Shown here: piece by piece, positions 8,595 to 16,740 of the stretch
Layout: the number at the start of each line of letters is the position of its first letter
Position numbering within the stretch: the first letter of the stretch is position 1
From: Planctomycetota bacterium
GTDB lineage: Bacteria; Planctomycetota; UBA1135; GCA-002686595
Reading direction: 5' to 3'
Assembly: GCA_002686265.1 (NCBI GenBank)
Contig: NZBA01000120.1
Coordinates: 140,081 to 204,080 of the forward strand
Length of the DNA stretch: 64,000 bases
The notes under the pieces: model-generated
Told to the model about the DNA's origin: nothing
Seen by the model: only the letters and a program-made list of their open reading frames with translations
Database searches by the model: none
Translations under genes and position numbers: made by a program

Positions 8595-10076
8595 TTGACT
8601 GCTCACCTCTACCTCTCTACGCCGGCCCAAGCCGATGCCGCCCGCCTCGTCTGGCTGGACATCCCCTCGGACCTGCTCACCCCCGTGCGCGCGTTTCTCG
8701 CCCTGCGCGCCGCCGGCCATCACCTGTGCCTGTTGGAGTCGGCGGAGGGGCCCAACCGGATCGCGCGCTTCTCGTTCCTCGGCGTCGATCCCACGGCCCG
8801 CGTGCGTGCCGGCGAGGACTCCGCCGTGCTCAGCGACGCCGGCGGTGACGAACGTCTGGAAGGCACGCCGCAAGAGGTCATGGCCGAGCTCGTCGCTCGC
8901 CACGCCCAACCCCTCGCGCCCGCCGGCCTGCCGCCGTTCCGCGGCGGATGGGTCGGTTGGTTCGCCTACGAGTGGGCCGGCCTGATCGAGCCCACCGTGC
9001 GCCGCGCCCGGAACGATCCCTGGGGCTTGCCTCTGGCCGAGTTCCACCTCTACACGACCGTCGTCGCCTTCGACCACGCGACCCAGCGCGCCGTCCTGCT
9101 GACGGCCTGTCCCGACGGCGCCGGGGGTTTCGAGCAGGCGGCGGCCGCCCTGGAGACCTTGGCCGCGGAGCTCGGCGGCGAGCCGGCGGGAGACACGAGC
9201 TTCTCTCTTCACGGCGGCGAGCCGCGCTGCTCGATGACCCGCGAGCAGTTCCTCGAGGGCGTGGAGTCCCTCAAGGAGTCGATCGCCGCCGGCGACGCCT
9301 TCCAGGCGGTCCTCGCCCAGCGCTTCGAGCACGACTTCACCGGCGACGGCTTCAGCCTCTACCGGGCCCTGCGCCTTACCAACCCCTCGCCGCACATGTT
9401 CTTCTTCCAAGGCGCGGACCTGACACTGGTCGGCTCGTCGCCCGAGCGGCTCGTGGCCGTGGAGGGACGGCGCGTACAGAATCGGCCCATCGCCGGCACG
9501 CGCGCCCGCTCCGCCGACCCCGATGAAGACGATCGTCTGGCCGCCGAGCTGCTCAGCGACCGAAAGGAGCGCGCCGAGCACGACATGCTCGTCGATTTGG
9601 CCCGCAACGACCTGGGCCGCGTGGCGCGCGCGGGAAGCGTTCTCGTCAAGGAGCACGCGGCGCTCGAGAAGTTCGCCCAGGTGCAGCACCTCGTCAGCCG
9701 GGTGGAGTGCGAGCTCGCCGTAAACCGGACGCCGCTGGACGCCTTGGTGGCCTCCTTCCCGGCCGGTACCGTCTCCGGCGCGCCCAAGGTCAAGGCCATG
9801 GACCTCGTCGCCCAGCTCGAGCCCGACACCCGCGGACCCTACGCTGGAAGCTTCGGCTATCTTGACACCTCGGGGAACTTCGACATGGCGATCACCATTC
9901 GGACCTTCGCCATCAAGGGCTCGACCGTTTCCGTCCAGGCTGGCGCCGGCATCGTCTTCGACTCCGACCCCGAGCGCGAGTACACGGAGACGCTGGAGAA
10001 GGCACAGGCCCTGTTCGAGGCCCTGCGTCTAGCGGACTCGGGGGCCTTCACCGCCGGCGGAGGAGGTGCGAGATGA
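8595..10076 (+). CDS. trpE: Anthranilate synthase component I
   Basis: TrpE converts chorismate to anthranilate using ammonia supplied by TrpG, the first committed step of tryptophan synthesis. The 493-aa protein has the chorismate-enzyme core motifs PIAGTRARSADP, DLARNDLGR, GTVSGAPKVKAM and GAGIVFDSDPEREY. An N-terminal LLES motif at 46-49 is part of the tryptophan-binding site in feedback-inhibited TrpE. The start is TTG at 8595 without a visible Shine-Dalgarno, so the exact start is uncertain. The stop overlaps the trpG start by 4 nt (ATGA). Confidence 0.95.
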   Translation: MTAHLYLSTPAQADAARLVWLDIPSDLLTPVRAFLALRAAGHHLCLLESAEGPNRIARFSFLGVDPTARVRAGEDSAVLSDAGGDERLEGTPQEVMAELVARHAQPLAPAGLPPFRGGWVGWFAYEWAGLIEPTVRRARNDPWGLPLAEFHLYTTVVAFDHATQRAVLLTACPDGAGGFEQAAAALETLAAELGGEPAGDTSFSLHGGEPRCSMTREQFLEGVESLKESIAAGDAFQAVLAQRFEHDFTGDGFSLYRALRLTNPSPHMFFFQGADLTLVGSSPERLVAVEGRRVQNRPIAGTRARSADPDEDDRLAAELLSDRKERAEHDMLVDLARNDLGRVARAGSVLVKEHAALEKFAQVQHLVSRVECELAVNRTPLDALVASFPAGTVSGAPKVKAMDLVAQLEPDTRGPYAGSFGYLDTSGNFDMAITIRTFAIKGSTVSVQAGAGIVFDSDPEREYTETLEKAQALFEALRLADSGAFTAGGGGAR

Positions 10077-10663
10077 TCCTGCTGATCGACAACTACGACT
10101 CCTTCACCTACAACCTCTACCAGTCCCTGGCGGCGGCCGGCGCCCAGGTCGAGGTCGTGCGCAACGACGCCATCACGATCGTCGAGGCGCTCGCGCCGGC
10201 CCCGGCTGGGGTCGTGATTTCCCCGGGCCCGGGCAATCCCGACAGCGCCGGCATCTGCCTCGAACTCGTGCGCTCTCTGCCCGCCGAGACGCCCCTGCTC
10301 GGCGTCTGTCTGGGCCATCAGACCTTGGTTCAGGCCCTGGGCGGCACCATCGATCGCTCCGCCGTGCCCGTTCACGGCAAGCCCGCCATGGTCCACCACG
10401 ACGGCTCCTGCCCCCTGTTCGCCGGCCTGCCCAACCCCTTCTCGGCCGGGCGCTACCACTCGCTCTACGCCCGCCGCGAGGAGCTGCCCGAGTGCCTGCG
10501 CCTGACAGCCTGGGTCGAGGACGGAACGGTCATGGCCGTGCGTCACGTGAAGCGCCCCTGGGTCGGTTTGCAGTTCCACCCCGAGTCTATCCTGACTCCC
10601 CAAGGCGACCGCATGCTGCGGCGCTTCCTGGCGGCTACCGGAGAGGGTGTCTCGGCCCGATGA
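10073..10663 (+). CDS. trpG: Anthranilate synthase component II (glutamine amidotransferase)
   Basis: TrpG hydrolyses glutamine and passes ammonia to TrpE. The 196-aa protein starts MILLIDNYDSFTYN and has the class-I amidotransferase nucleophile in LLGVCLGHQ (Cys79) and the His-Glu pair in QFHPES near 170. AGGAGG at 10061-10066 lies 6 nt upstream of the ATG. It overlaps trpE upstream and trpD downstream by ATGA. Confidence 0.95.
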   Translation: MILLIDNYDSFTYNLYQSLAAAGAQVEVVRNDAITIVEALAPAPAGVVISPGPGNPDSAGICLELVRSLPAETPLLGVCLGHQTLVQALGGTIDRSAVPVHGKPAMVHHDGSCPLFAGLPNPFSAGRYHSLYARREELPECLRLTAWVEDGTVMAVRHVKRPWVGLQFHPESILTPQGDRMLRRFLAATGEGVSAR

Positions 10664-11682
10664 GCCTGCGCGCCGAGGCGGATCGCGTCATGGCCGGCGA
10701 GCGGCTCACGCGCGCCGAGAGTCGCGAGCTCTTCGGCGGCGCGCTGATCGAGGGAGCCGACCAGCGAGCCTTGGCCGACCTGCTCGTCGCCCTAGCCGAA
10801 CGCGGAGAGACCGTCGAGGAGATCATCGGGGGCGCCCAGGCCCTGCGAGCCGCCATGGTGCCCTTCGATCACGACGCTCTCGAGGCGGTCGATACCTGCG
10901 GAACCGGCGGCGACGGACTCGGCTCGTTCAACCTCTCCACGGCCGCCTCCCTGGTGGCCGCCGCGGCGGGCGCGCGGGTCGTCAAGCACGGAGCGCGCTC
11001 GGTGTCATCGAAGTGCGGCTCTGCGGACCTGCTCGAGGCCGCGGGCGTGCGCCTGGAGCTGAACCCGGAGCAGGCCCGCACGGTCTTCGACGAGGTCGGC
11101 ATGGTCTTCCTGTTCGCGCCGGCCTTCCACCCGGCCATGCGCTTCGTCGCGCCCGTGCGGCGCGAGCTCGGAATCCGCACGATCTTCAATTTCCTCGGCC
11201 CGCTGTGCTCGCCGGGCGGCGTCCGGCGGCAGCTCCTCGGCGTCGGCGTCGAGGCGCAGCTCGGGCCCTTCGCGGCGGCCCTCGCCGCCCTCGGCGCCGA
11301 GCGCGCCTACGTCGTCCACGGGGCGGGCGGCGCCGACGAGCTGACCCTGTCCGGGCCCAACCAGGTGCGTACCGTCGGGGCGTTGCCAGAGTCGTCCTTC
11401 GAGGCCGTCGCCCTCGGCCTGGAGGCGGCCGACATCGGCGCGCTCTCGGGGGGCGAGGCGAGCGAGAACCTGGCCCTGCTGCACGGCGTCCTGGGCGGCA
11501 AGGTCGGACCGCTGCGCGATGCCGTGCTCTTGAACGCCGGCGCGACGCTGGTGGTGGCGGGGATCTGCGAGACGCCCGCCGAGGGCCTGGAGCGCGGGCG
11601 CGCCGCCATCGACTCCGGCGCCGCCGGCCGCGTGCTCGAGGGGCTGGTGCGCGTCAGCCGGCAGGTGGAGGGCCAGGCCTGA
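10660..11682 (+). CDS. trpD: Anthranilate phosphoribosyltransferase
   Basis: TrpD joins anthranilate to phosphoribosyl pyrophosphate. The 340-aa protein has the PRPP-binding DTCGTGGDG loop near residue 80 and the KHGARSVSSKCGSADLLEA motif that follows it in the family. The ATG at 10660 overlaps the trpG stop (ATGA). It is not fused to trpG, unlike in enterics. The stop shares one base with the trpC start. Confidence 0.95.
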   Translation: MSLRAEADRVMAGERLTRAESRELFGGALIEGADQRALADLLVALAERGETVEEIIGGAQALRAAMVPFDHDALEAVDTCGTGGDGLGSFNLSTAASLVAAAAGARVVKHGARSVSSKCGSADLLEAAGVRLELNPEQARTVFDEVGMVFLFAPAFHPAMRFVAPVRRELGIRTIFNFLGPLCSPGGVRRQLLGVGVEAQLGPFAAALAALGAERAYVVHGAGGADELTLSGPNQVRTVGALPESSFEAVALGLEAADIGALSGGEASENLALLHGVLGGKVGPLRDAVLLNAGATLVVAGICETPAEGLERGRAAIDSGAAGRVLEGLVRVSRQVEGQA

Positions 11683-12491
11683 TGCGACCGGGCGTGCTGC
11701 ACACGCGAACGCGCTTGGACGGGATCCTCGCGGCGGTGGAGGAGCGTCTGGATCACAGGCGCGCCCGCGCGCCGCTGGCGGAGTTGCAGGCTCGTACCGC
11801 AGAGCGGCCCGGCGGCGGTCGGGAGCGGTTCGTTGCGGCCCTGGGCACTCGCGAGCTGGCCGTCATCGCCGAGTGCAAGCGACGCTCACCCTCCGAGGGA
11901 GCGATCGCCGAGGCGCGGAACATGTCGGAGCTCGCCCACACCTACGCCACCTTTGGCGCGGCGGCGCTCTCCGTCCTGACCGAGCAGGATCACTTCGGCG
12001 GCAACCTCGAGGATCTCGTGCGCACCGAGAGCGCGGGCCTGCCGCGGCTGCGCAAGGACTTCGTCATCGACGAGTACATGGTGCTGGAGTCCGCCGCCCA
12101 CGGCGCGGACGCCGTGCTCCTACTCGCGATCTGCCTCGACGATCACCTGCTGCGCGACCTGCGCGAACAGGCGCGCGAGCTGGGGCTGGCCGTGCTGCTC
12201 GAGGTCCACGACGAGGCGGAGCTCGCACGCGCCCTCCCCCTGGCCCCCGACTGCCTGGGCGTGAACGCCCGCGACCTGCGCAGCTTCGAGGTGGACCTGG
12301 GCACGGTCGAGCGCCTGTTGCCGTTGGCGGGGGAGGCGTGCCTCAAGGTCGCCGAGTCGGGCATCCACGGCTGGGCGGAGCTCGAGCGCGTGCGCAGGGC
12401 CGGAGCCGATGCGGTCCTGTGCGGGACAGCCCTCATGCGCTCCCCCCCCCGCCTGGCCGAGTGGACGGCGCGTCTGGAGGCGGGCGCATGA
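11682..12491 (+). CDS. trpC: Indole-3-glycerol-phosphate synthase
   Basis: TrpC closes the indole ring from carboxyphenylaminodeoxyribulose phosphate. The 269-aa TIM-barrel protein shows VIAECKRRSPSEG, LSVLTEQDHFGG, LRKDFVIDEY, LLEVHDE, GVNARDL and VAESGI, all typical of the family and including the catalytic lysines and glutamates. The start is ATG at 11682 in a TGATG junction with trpD. It is separate from trpF, unlike the fused E. coli enzyme. Confidence 0.95.
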   Translation: MRPGVLHTRTRLDGILAAVEERLDHRRARAPLAELQARTAERPGGGRERFVAALGTRELAVIAECKRRSPSEGAIAEARNMSELAHTYATFGAAALSVLTEQDHFGGNLEDLVRTESAGLPRLRKDFVIDEYMVLESAAHGADAVLLLAICLDDHLLRDLREQARELGLAVLLEVHDEAELARALPLAPDCLGVNARDLRSFEVDLGTVERLLPLAGEACLKVAESGIHGWAELERVRRAGADAVLCGTALMRSPPRLAEWTARLEAGA

Positions 12492-13111
12492 AGGCGCTGC
12501 CGCGCGTCAAAGTCTGTGGGCTCACTACGGCGGAGGACTCGCAAGCCGCCCGCGAGGCCGGTGCGGAGGCGCTCGGCTTCGTAGCCGTCCGCGATTCGCC
12601 GCGGGCGGTCGGGGCCGCGCACGTGGCCGGGATCTGCGCCGACCTGCCCGCCCGGACCGTGCGGATCGGCGTCTTCGTGGACAGCAGCCCCCAGGAGGTG
12701 CAGGCCTTCGCCCGCGAGGCCAGCCTGACCGCCGTGCAGTTGTGCGGTGCCGAGCGGGTTGCGGACTTCAGCGACTTCCCCCTGCCGATCCTGCGACGCG
12801 TGGCAGCGGACGGGACCGGTCTGGAGGAGATCGTCTCCTGGCGCGCGCTGGCCTGGGGATTCGTCATCGACCATCCCGCCAGCGCCGGTGGCAGCGGCAG
12901 GCGCGTGGACGAGGCCGTGGCGCGCATCTTGGCCGAGACCGCCCCCTGCCTGCTGGCCGGCGGCCTAGACGAGGACAACGTCGCTGCCGCCGTGCGGGCC
13001 GTCAAACCACGCGGAGTCGACGTGTCCTCGCGCCTAGAGCGGAGCCCAGGACGCAAGGACCACGCTCGCCTGCGCTCGTTCGTCACCCGGGCCATCGAGG
13101 AGTTGCCCTAG
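12488..13111 (+). CDS. trpF: Phosphoribosylanthranilate isomerase
   Basis: TrpF isomerises phosphoribosylanthranilate to the substrate of TrpC. The 207-aa protein begins with VKVCGLT, which carries the catalytic Cys. It has GVFVDSS, AVQLCG, LLAGGLDEDNV and a GVDVSSRLERSPGRKD tail where the family usually has GVDVSSGVE.PG.KD. The ATG at 12488 overlaps the trpC stop. A palindromic element starts right after the stop and separates this gene from trpB. Confidence 0.93.
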   Translation: MKALPRVKVCGLTTAEDSQAAREAGAEALGFVAVRDSPRAVGAAHVAGICADLPARTVRIGVFVDSSPQEVQAFAREASLTAVQLCGAERVADFSDFPLPILRRVAADGTGLEEIVSWRALAWGFVIDHPASAGGSGRRVDEAVARILAETAPCLLAGGLDEDNVAAAVRAVKPRGVDVSSRLERSPGRKDHARLRSFVTRAIEELP

Positions 13112-13203
13112 CCGCCCGTTGAAGAACGCCCAACTACGACTTCGCCCTCCTTGCAGCGACGAAGAGGTCTTCGTCTCGCAACGGCCCTTTTCCAACGGGC
13201 GGC
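13111..13203. repeat. Palindromic interspersed element, copy 2, between trpF and trpB
   Basis: It is bounded by an 11-bp perfect inverted repeat (GCCGCCCGTTG 13111-13121 and 13193-13203). The inner hairpin is perfect (GACGAAGA 13158-13165, GG, TCTTCGTC 13168-13175). The inside closely matches copy 1 at 6350-6445. The element fills almost the whole trpF-trpB gap and ends 7 nt before the trpB start, so it must be transcribed with the operon and could stop or stabilise the transcript. Confidence 0.8.
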
Positions 13204-13210
13204 TGGAGCC

Positions 13211-14395
13211 ATGAACGAACGAGAGAGTGGGCCCTGGTTCGGCGAGTTCGGCGGCAGCTTCGCGCCGGAGACCCTGATGGCCTCCTTGAACGAGCTCGAC
13301 GAGGCCTGGCGGACCGACGGGCAGTCGGCGGGATTCCGAGCCGAGCTCGCCGGCCTGCTGCGGGACTACGCAGGCCGCGCCACGCCCCTGACCCCGGCGC
13401 GCCGCCTGTCGGCGGAGCTCGGCTGCGAGGGGTGGCTCAAGCGCGAGGACCTCCTGCACACCGGGGCTCACAAGCTGAACAACGCTCTCGGACAAGCGCT
13501 GCTCGCCAGTCGCATGGGGAAGACACGCATCCTGGCGGAGACCGGCGCCGGCCAGCACGGCGTGGCCACGGCCACGGCTTGCGCCCTGCTGGGGCTGGAG
13601 TGCGTGGTCTTCATGGGCTCGGTGGACGCCGATCGTCAGCGTCCGAACCTGCTGCGCATGGAACTGCTCGGGGCGCGCGTGGAACTCGTCGAGCACGGCC
13701 AGCGGACGCTCAAGGATGCGATCAACGAGGCCCTGCGAACCTGGGTCGGCGATCCCGCGGCGCACTACCTGCTCGGCTCGGCCCTGGGGCCCCATCCCTT
13801 TCCGGCGCTCGTTGCCGGCTTCCAGCAAGTGATCGGCGTGGAGGCGCGGCGCCAAGTGCTGGAGCAGGCCGGCGCCTTGCCGCAGGTCGTCGTCGCCTGT
13901 GTGGGCGGCGGCTCGAACGCCATCGGCCTCTTTCGCGCATTCGTGGATGACGAGGGCGTGGAGCTCGTCGGCGTCGAGGCCGGCGGCGAGGGGATCGCCG
14001 GCGGGCGGCATGCGGCGCGTTTCCAAGGCGGTCTGCCCGGCGTGCTGCACGGCTGCCACACCTGGCTGCTCCAAGACGAGGACGGTCAGATTCTGCCGAC
14101 CCACTCGGTCAGCGCCGGACTCGACTACCCGGCCGTCGGGCCCGAGCACGCCCAGCTGCAGGCCGACGGACGGGCTACCTACTCCGCCTGCGAAGACGCA
14201 CAGGCGCTGGAGGCCTTCGACACTCTGGCGCGCCTGGAGGGCATCATCCCGGCCCTCGAATCGAGCCACGCGCTCGGTTGGGTGATGGAAGAGCGCGCGG
14301 AGCTGGCCGGTAAGCGCGTGCTGATCAACCTCTCCGGCCGCGGTGACAAGGACCTGGCGAGCGTCTTCGCCCTGCGCGGGAAGGGCAACCCGTGA
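13211..14395 (+). CDS. trpB: Tryptophan synthase beta chain
   Basis: TrpB condenses indole with serine using pyridoxal phosphate. The 394-aa protein begins NERESGPWFGEFGG, has the PLP lysine in HTGAHKLNNALGQ (Lys88), AETGAGQHGVATA, and the phosphate-binding VACVGGGSNAIGLF. The start at 13211 is the first ATG after the palindromic element, with a short GGAG a few bases before it; upstream in-frame codons lie inside the element. The stop overlaps the trpA GTG by 4 nt. Confidence 0.96.
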   Translation: MNERESGPWFGEFGGSFAPETLMASLNELDEAWRTDGQSAGFRAELAGLLRDYAGRATPLTPARRLSAELGCEGWLKREDLLHTGAHKLNNALGQALLASRMGKTRILAETGAGQHGVATATACALLGLECVVFMGSVDADRQRPNLLRMELLGARVELVEHGQRTLKDAINEALRTWVGDPAAHYLLGSALGPHPFPALVAGFQQVIGVEARRQVLEQAGALPQVVVACVGGGSNAIGLFRAFVDDEGVELVGVEAGGEGIAGGRHAARFQGGLPGVLHGCHTWLLQDEDGQILPTHSVSAGLDYPAVGPEHAQLQADGRATYSACEDAQALEAFDTLARLEGIIPALESSHALGWVMEERAELAGKRVLINLSGRGDKDLASVFALRGKGNP

Positions 14396-15237
14396 GCGCG
14401 GCCGACGAGACACCGCCGACAGACGAGCTCCTCGCGGGCAATCGCCTCGTGCGCGCGACACAGGCCCTGCGCGAGCGGGACGCGCGCGGCATCGCACCCT
14501 ACCTCACCGCGGGCGATGGGGGATTGGAGAGCACGCTGGCTGTCCTCCACGCCCTCGACCAGGGCGGAGCCCACTGCATCGAGCTCGGGCTGCCCTTCTC
14601 GGATCCGATCGCCGACGGTCCCGTGCTCCAGGCCGCCAGCGCCCGCGCCCTGGACACGGGCACGACCCTGCCCGAGACCCTCGAGATGCTGCGCGCCTTC
14701 CGCGCCGCCGGCGGGGGCGTGCCCGTGGCGCTGATGTCCTACGCCAACCCGCTCCTGCGCCATGGGCTGGACGAGACGGTCGAGCGCGCGGCCGCGGCCG
14801 GGGCCGACGCGCTCATCGTGCCCGACATCCCACTCGAGGAGGGCGCCTTGCTCGTCGGAGCCTGCGCCACCGCCGGTGTGTGTCCCGTGTTCTTCGCCGC
14901 ACCAACCTCTAGCGACGAGCGCATTCGCAGGGCCGGGGCTCGCTCCCGAGGTTTCCTCTACGTCGTGGGCCGCACCGGCGTCACAGGCGGCGGCACTACC
15001 TTCGATGCCCACACCCAGAGCTTCCTGGCCCGCGCCCGCGGACTCTCCGCCGCACCCATCGCCGTTGGCTTCGGCATCGCCACCCCCGCCGACGTGCGCG
15101 CCGCCACGACTCACGCGGATCTGGCCATCGTCGGGACGGCCCTCGTGCGCCGCCTGCACCGCACCGAGGCCGCGCCGGATGCCCGGGCTGGGGCCGCGGC
15201 GGCGTTCCTCGCCGAGCTGCAGGCCGGCCTCGCTTGA
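14392..15237 (+). CDS. trpA: Tryptophan synthase alpha chain
   Basis: TrpA splits indole-3-glycerol phosphate and channels indole to TrpB. The 281-aa TIM barrel has IAPYLTAGDGG, CIELGLPFSDPIADGPVLQ (catalytic Glu and Asp), VPDIPLEE, VVGRTGVTGGG and VGFGI. The start is GTG at 14392 (GTGA overlap with trpB). The downstream gap holds a small GCCCC-TTC-GGGGC hairpin (15300-15312) that may partly end transcription. Confidence 0.95.
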   Translation: MSAADETPPTDELLAGNRLVRATQALRERDARGIAPYLTAGDGGLESTLAVLHALDQGGAHCIELGLPFSDPIADGPVLQAASARALDTGTTLPETLEMLRAFRAAGGGVPVALMSYANPLLRHGLDETVERAAAAGADALIVPDIPLEEGALLVGACATAGVCPVFFAAPTSSDERIRRAGARSRGFLYVVGRTGVTGGGTTFDAHTQSFLARARGLSAAPIAVGFGIATPADVRAATTHADLAIVGTALVRRLHRTEAAPDARAGAAAAFLAELQAGLA

Positions 15238-15350
15238 ACCCGCGCTGCCGATGAGGGCGCGCGGCGGATTCCGTGGACGACCGCCCTCGGCTTCAGCGCG
15301 CCCCTTCGGGGCACTCCTGAACTCCCGCCGCACTCGGCCACTCGCCGGGG

Positions 15351-15377
15351 TAGCCTGCGGGGCCGAACTCCCAGGAG
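15351..15377 (+). promoter_or_regulatory. Putative promoter and RBS of the chorismate-mutase-like gene
   Basis: TAGCCT at 15351-15356 matches the -10-like hexamer seen before other genes here, and AGGAG at 15373-15377 lies 7 nt before the ATG at 15385. No convincing -35 is visible. Confidence 0.45.
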
Positions 15378-15384
15378 CTCCGCC

Positions 15385-15660
15385 ATGTCACGGACCTGCG
15401 CTTTCTCGAACGCACCCGCGAGAACCAAGCCCTCTGAACAGCGAACCATGCACCCTGCCCTCCGCAATCAGCTGACCCACCTCGACGGCGCCCTGGTGAA
15501 CCTCCTGCAGGAGCGCGCGCGCCTCTTGGCGAGCGTCGAGGCGGATGATCCCGAACGCCACCCACGGGTGGACGACCTCCTGCGCCGCACCAGCGGCGAC
15601 TTCGACCCGCAGGTTCTGGCGGAGATCCTCGACGCCGTCGAGCGGGGGACGCGCCCGTGA
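15385..15660 (+). CDS. Short chorismate-mutase-like protein (AroQ-type helix)
   Basis: The 91-aa protein contains LRNQLTHLDGALVNLLQERARLLASV, split here as LRNQLTHLDGALVNLL and QERARLLASV, which fits the first long helix of AroQ chorismate mutases (LR..ID..D..L..LL.eR). The rest is short and lacks a clear full active site. It may act as a small regulatory or partner subunit of the DAHP synthase next door. The ATG at 15385 has a good Shine-Dalgarno; an internal ATG at 15448 would remove 21 poorly conserved residues but has no RBS. It overlaps the aroF GTG by 4 nt. Confidence 0.6.
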   Translation: MSRTCAFSNAPARTKPSEQRTMHPALRNQLTHLDGALVNLLQERARLLASVEADDPERHPRVDDLLRRTSGDFDPQVLAEILDAVERGTRP

Positions 15661-16673
15661 TCGTCCGCCTCGCGCCGGGGACCTCGGCCGAGATCGTCCA
15701 GGCCCTGCGCAATCGTCTCGAGAGCGAGGGCGTGCGCACGATCCTCTCGCCCGAGCCGGAGCGCCCGATCTTCGCAGCCGTGGACCGCGTGCCCGACGCC
15801 TTGGCGGACGAGGTGAACGCCCACCCGCACGTCGACGACACCGTGATTCCACGGGGCGCCTGGCGCCTAGCCGACCTCGCCTTCAGGGCGGGCCCCAGCG
15901 TGGCCGATGTGGGCGGCGTCAAGATCGGCGCCGGCGAGGTCAGTATCTGCGCCGGGCCTTGCTCGGTCGATCACCTGATGAGCGAGGCGGCCTCGCAGGT
16001 CAAGCGCGCCGGAGCCCACCTGCTGCGCGGCGGCGCCTACAAGCCGCGCACCTCTCCGTGGGCGTTCCAGGGCTTCGGCAAGGAGGGCCTGCGTCAGTTG
16101 AAGGACGCCGGGGAGACCGTCGGCCTGCCGGTCGTCTCGGAGATCATGGACGCGGCCCACCTGCCAGCCTTCCGCGACCACGCCATCGATTGCTTGCAGG
16201 TCGGTGCGCGCAACATGCAGAACTTCACGCTCCTCAAGGCTATCGCGGAGTCGGGCACGCCGGTCATGCTCAAGCGCGGCTTGGCGGCGACCGTGGAGGA
16301 GTGGCTCTACAGCGCCGAGTACCTGCTCGCCGGCGGATGTCCCGGCGTCGTGCTCTGCGAGCGCGGGATCCGCACCTTCGAGCGCGCCACGCGCAACACC
16401 CTGGATCTCACCATCCTGCCGCTCCTGCGCCAGTGGACCCACCTGCCGATCATCGTCGATCCGTCGCACGCCTGCGGCGTCGCCGCTCTGGTGGCTCCTC
16501 TCGCGCGGGCCTCGGTGGCCGTGGGGGCCGACGGTCTGGCGGTCGAGGTCCACCCCGATCCGGCCCAGGCGCGCTCGGATGCGGATCAGGCCCTACTCGA
16601 GGGCGAGCTGGCGGCCATCGTCGCCGAGGCGCGCGTAATGGCGGCGGTGACGGGGCGCTCCCTGCCCCCTTGA
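15657..16673 (+). CDS. aroF: 3-deoxy-7-phosphoheptulonate synthase (DAHP synthase)
   Basis: This enzyme joins phosphoenolpyruvate and erythrose 4-phosphate, the entry step to chorismate. The 338-aa protein has an N-terminal ferredoxin-like regulatory domain (about 1-75), as in type I-beta enzymes, which is usually the site of feedback control. The barrel carries SICAGPCSVD, LLRGGAYKPRTSP, LQVGARNMQNF, VMLKRG, CERGIRTFE and IVDPSHACG. The GTG start overlaps the upstream stop (GTGA). Its position after trpA puts the first step of the pathway beside the last. Confidence 0.93.
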   Translation: MIVRLAPGTSAEIVQALRNRLESEGVRTILSPEPERPIFAAVDRVPDALADEVNAHPHVDDTVIPRGAWRLADLAFRAGPSVADVGGVKIGAGEVSICAGPCSVDHLMSEAASQVKRAGAHLLRGGAYKPRTSPWAFQGFGKEGLRQLKDAGETVGLPVVSEIMDAAHLPAFRDHAIDCLQVGARNMQNFTLLKAIAESGTPVMLKRGLAATVEEWLYSAEYLLAGGCPGVVLCERGIRTFERATRNTLDLTILPLLRQWTHLPIIVDPSHACGVAALVAPLARASVAVGADGLAVEVHPDPAQARSDADQALLEGELAAIVAEARVMAAVTGRSLPP

Positions 16674-16728
16674 GTCCGGTCGCTGCCCTGTCCGAGGACC
16701 GCCCACCTCGGTCGTGGATCGCTTGGAG

Positions 16729-16734
16729 TAGGCT
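16729..16734 (+). promoter_or_regulatory. -10-like box of an apparently leaderless gene
   Basis: TAGGCT ends 6 nt before the ATG at 16741, so transcription would begin at or next to the A of the start codon. No Shine-Dalgarno is present and no -35 is recognised. Confidence 0.5.
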
Positions 16735-16740
16735 GGCGGC

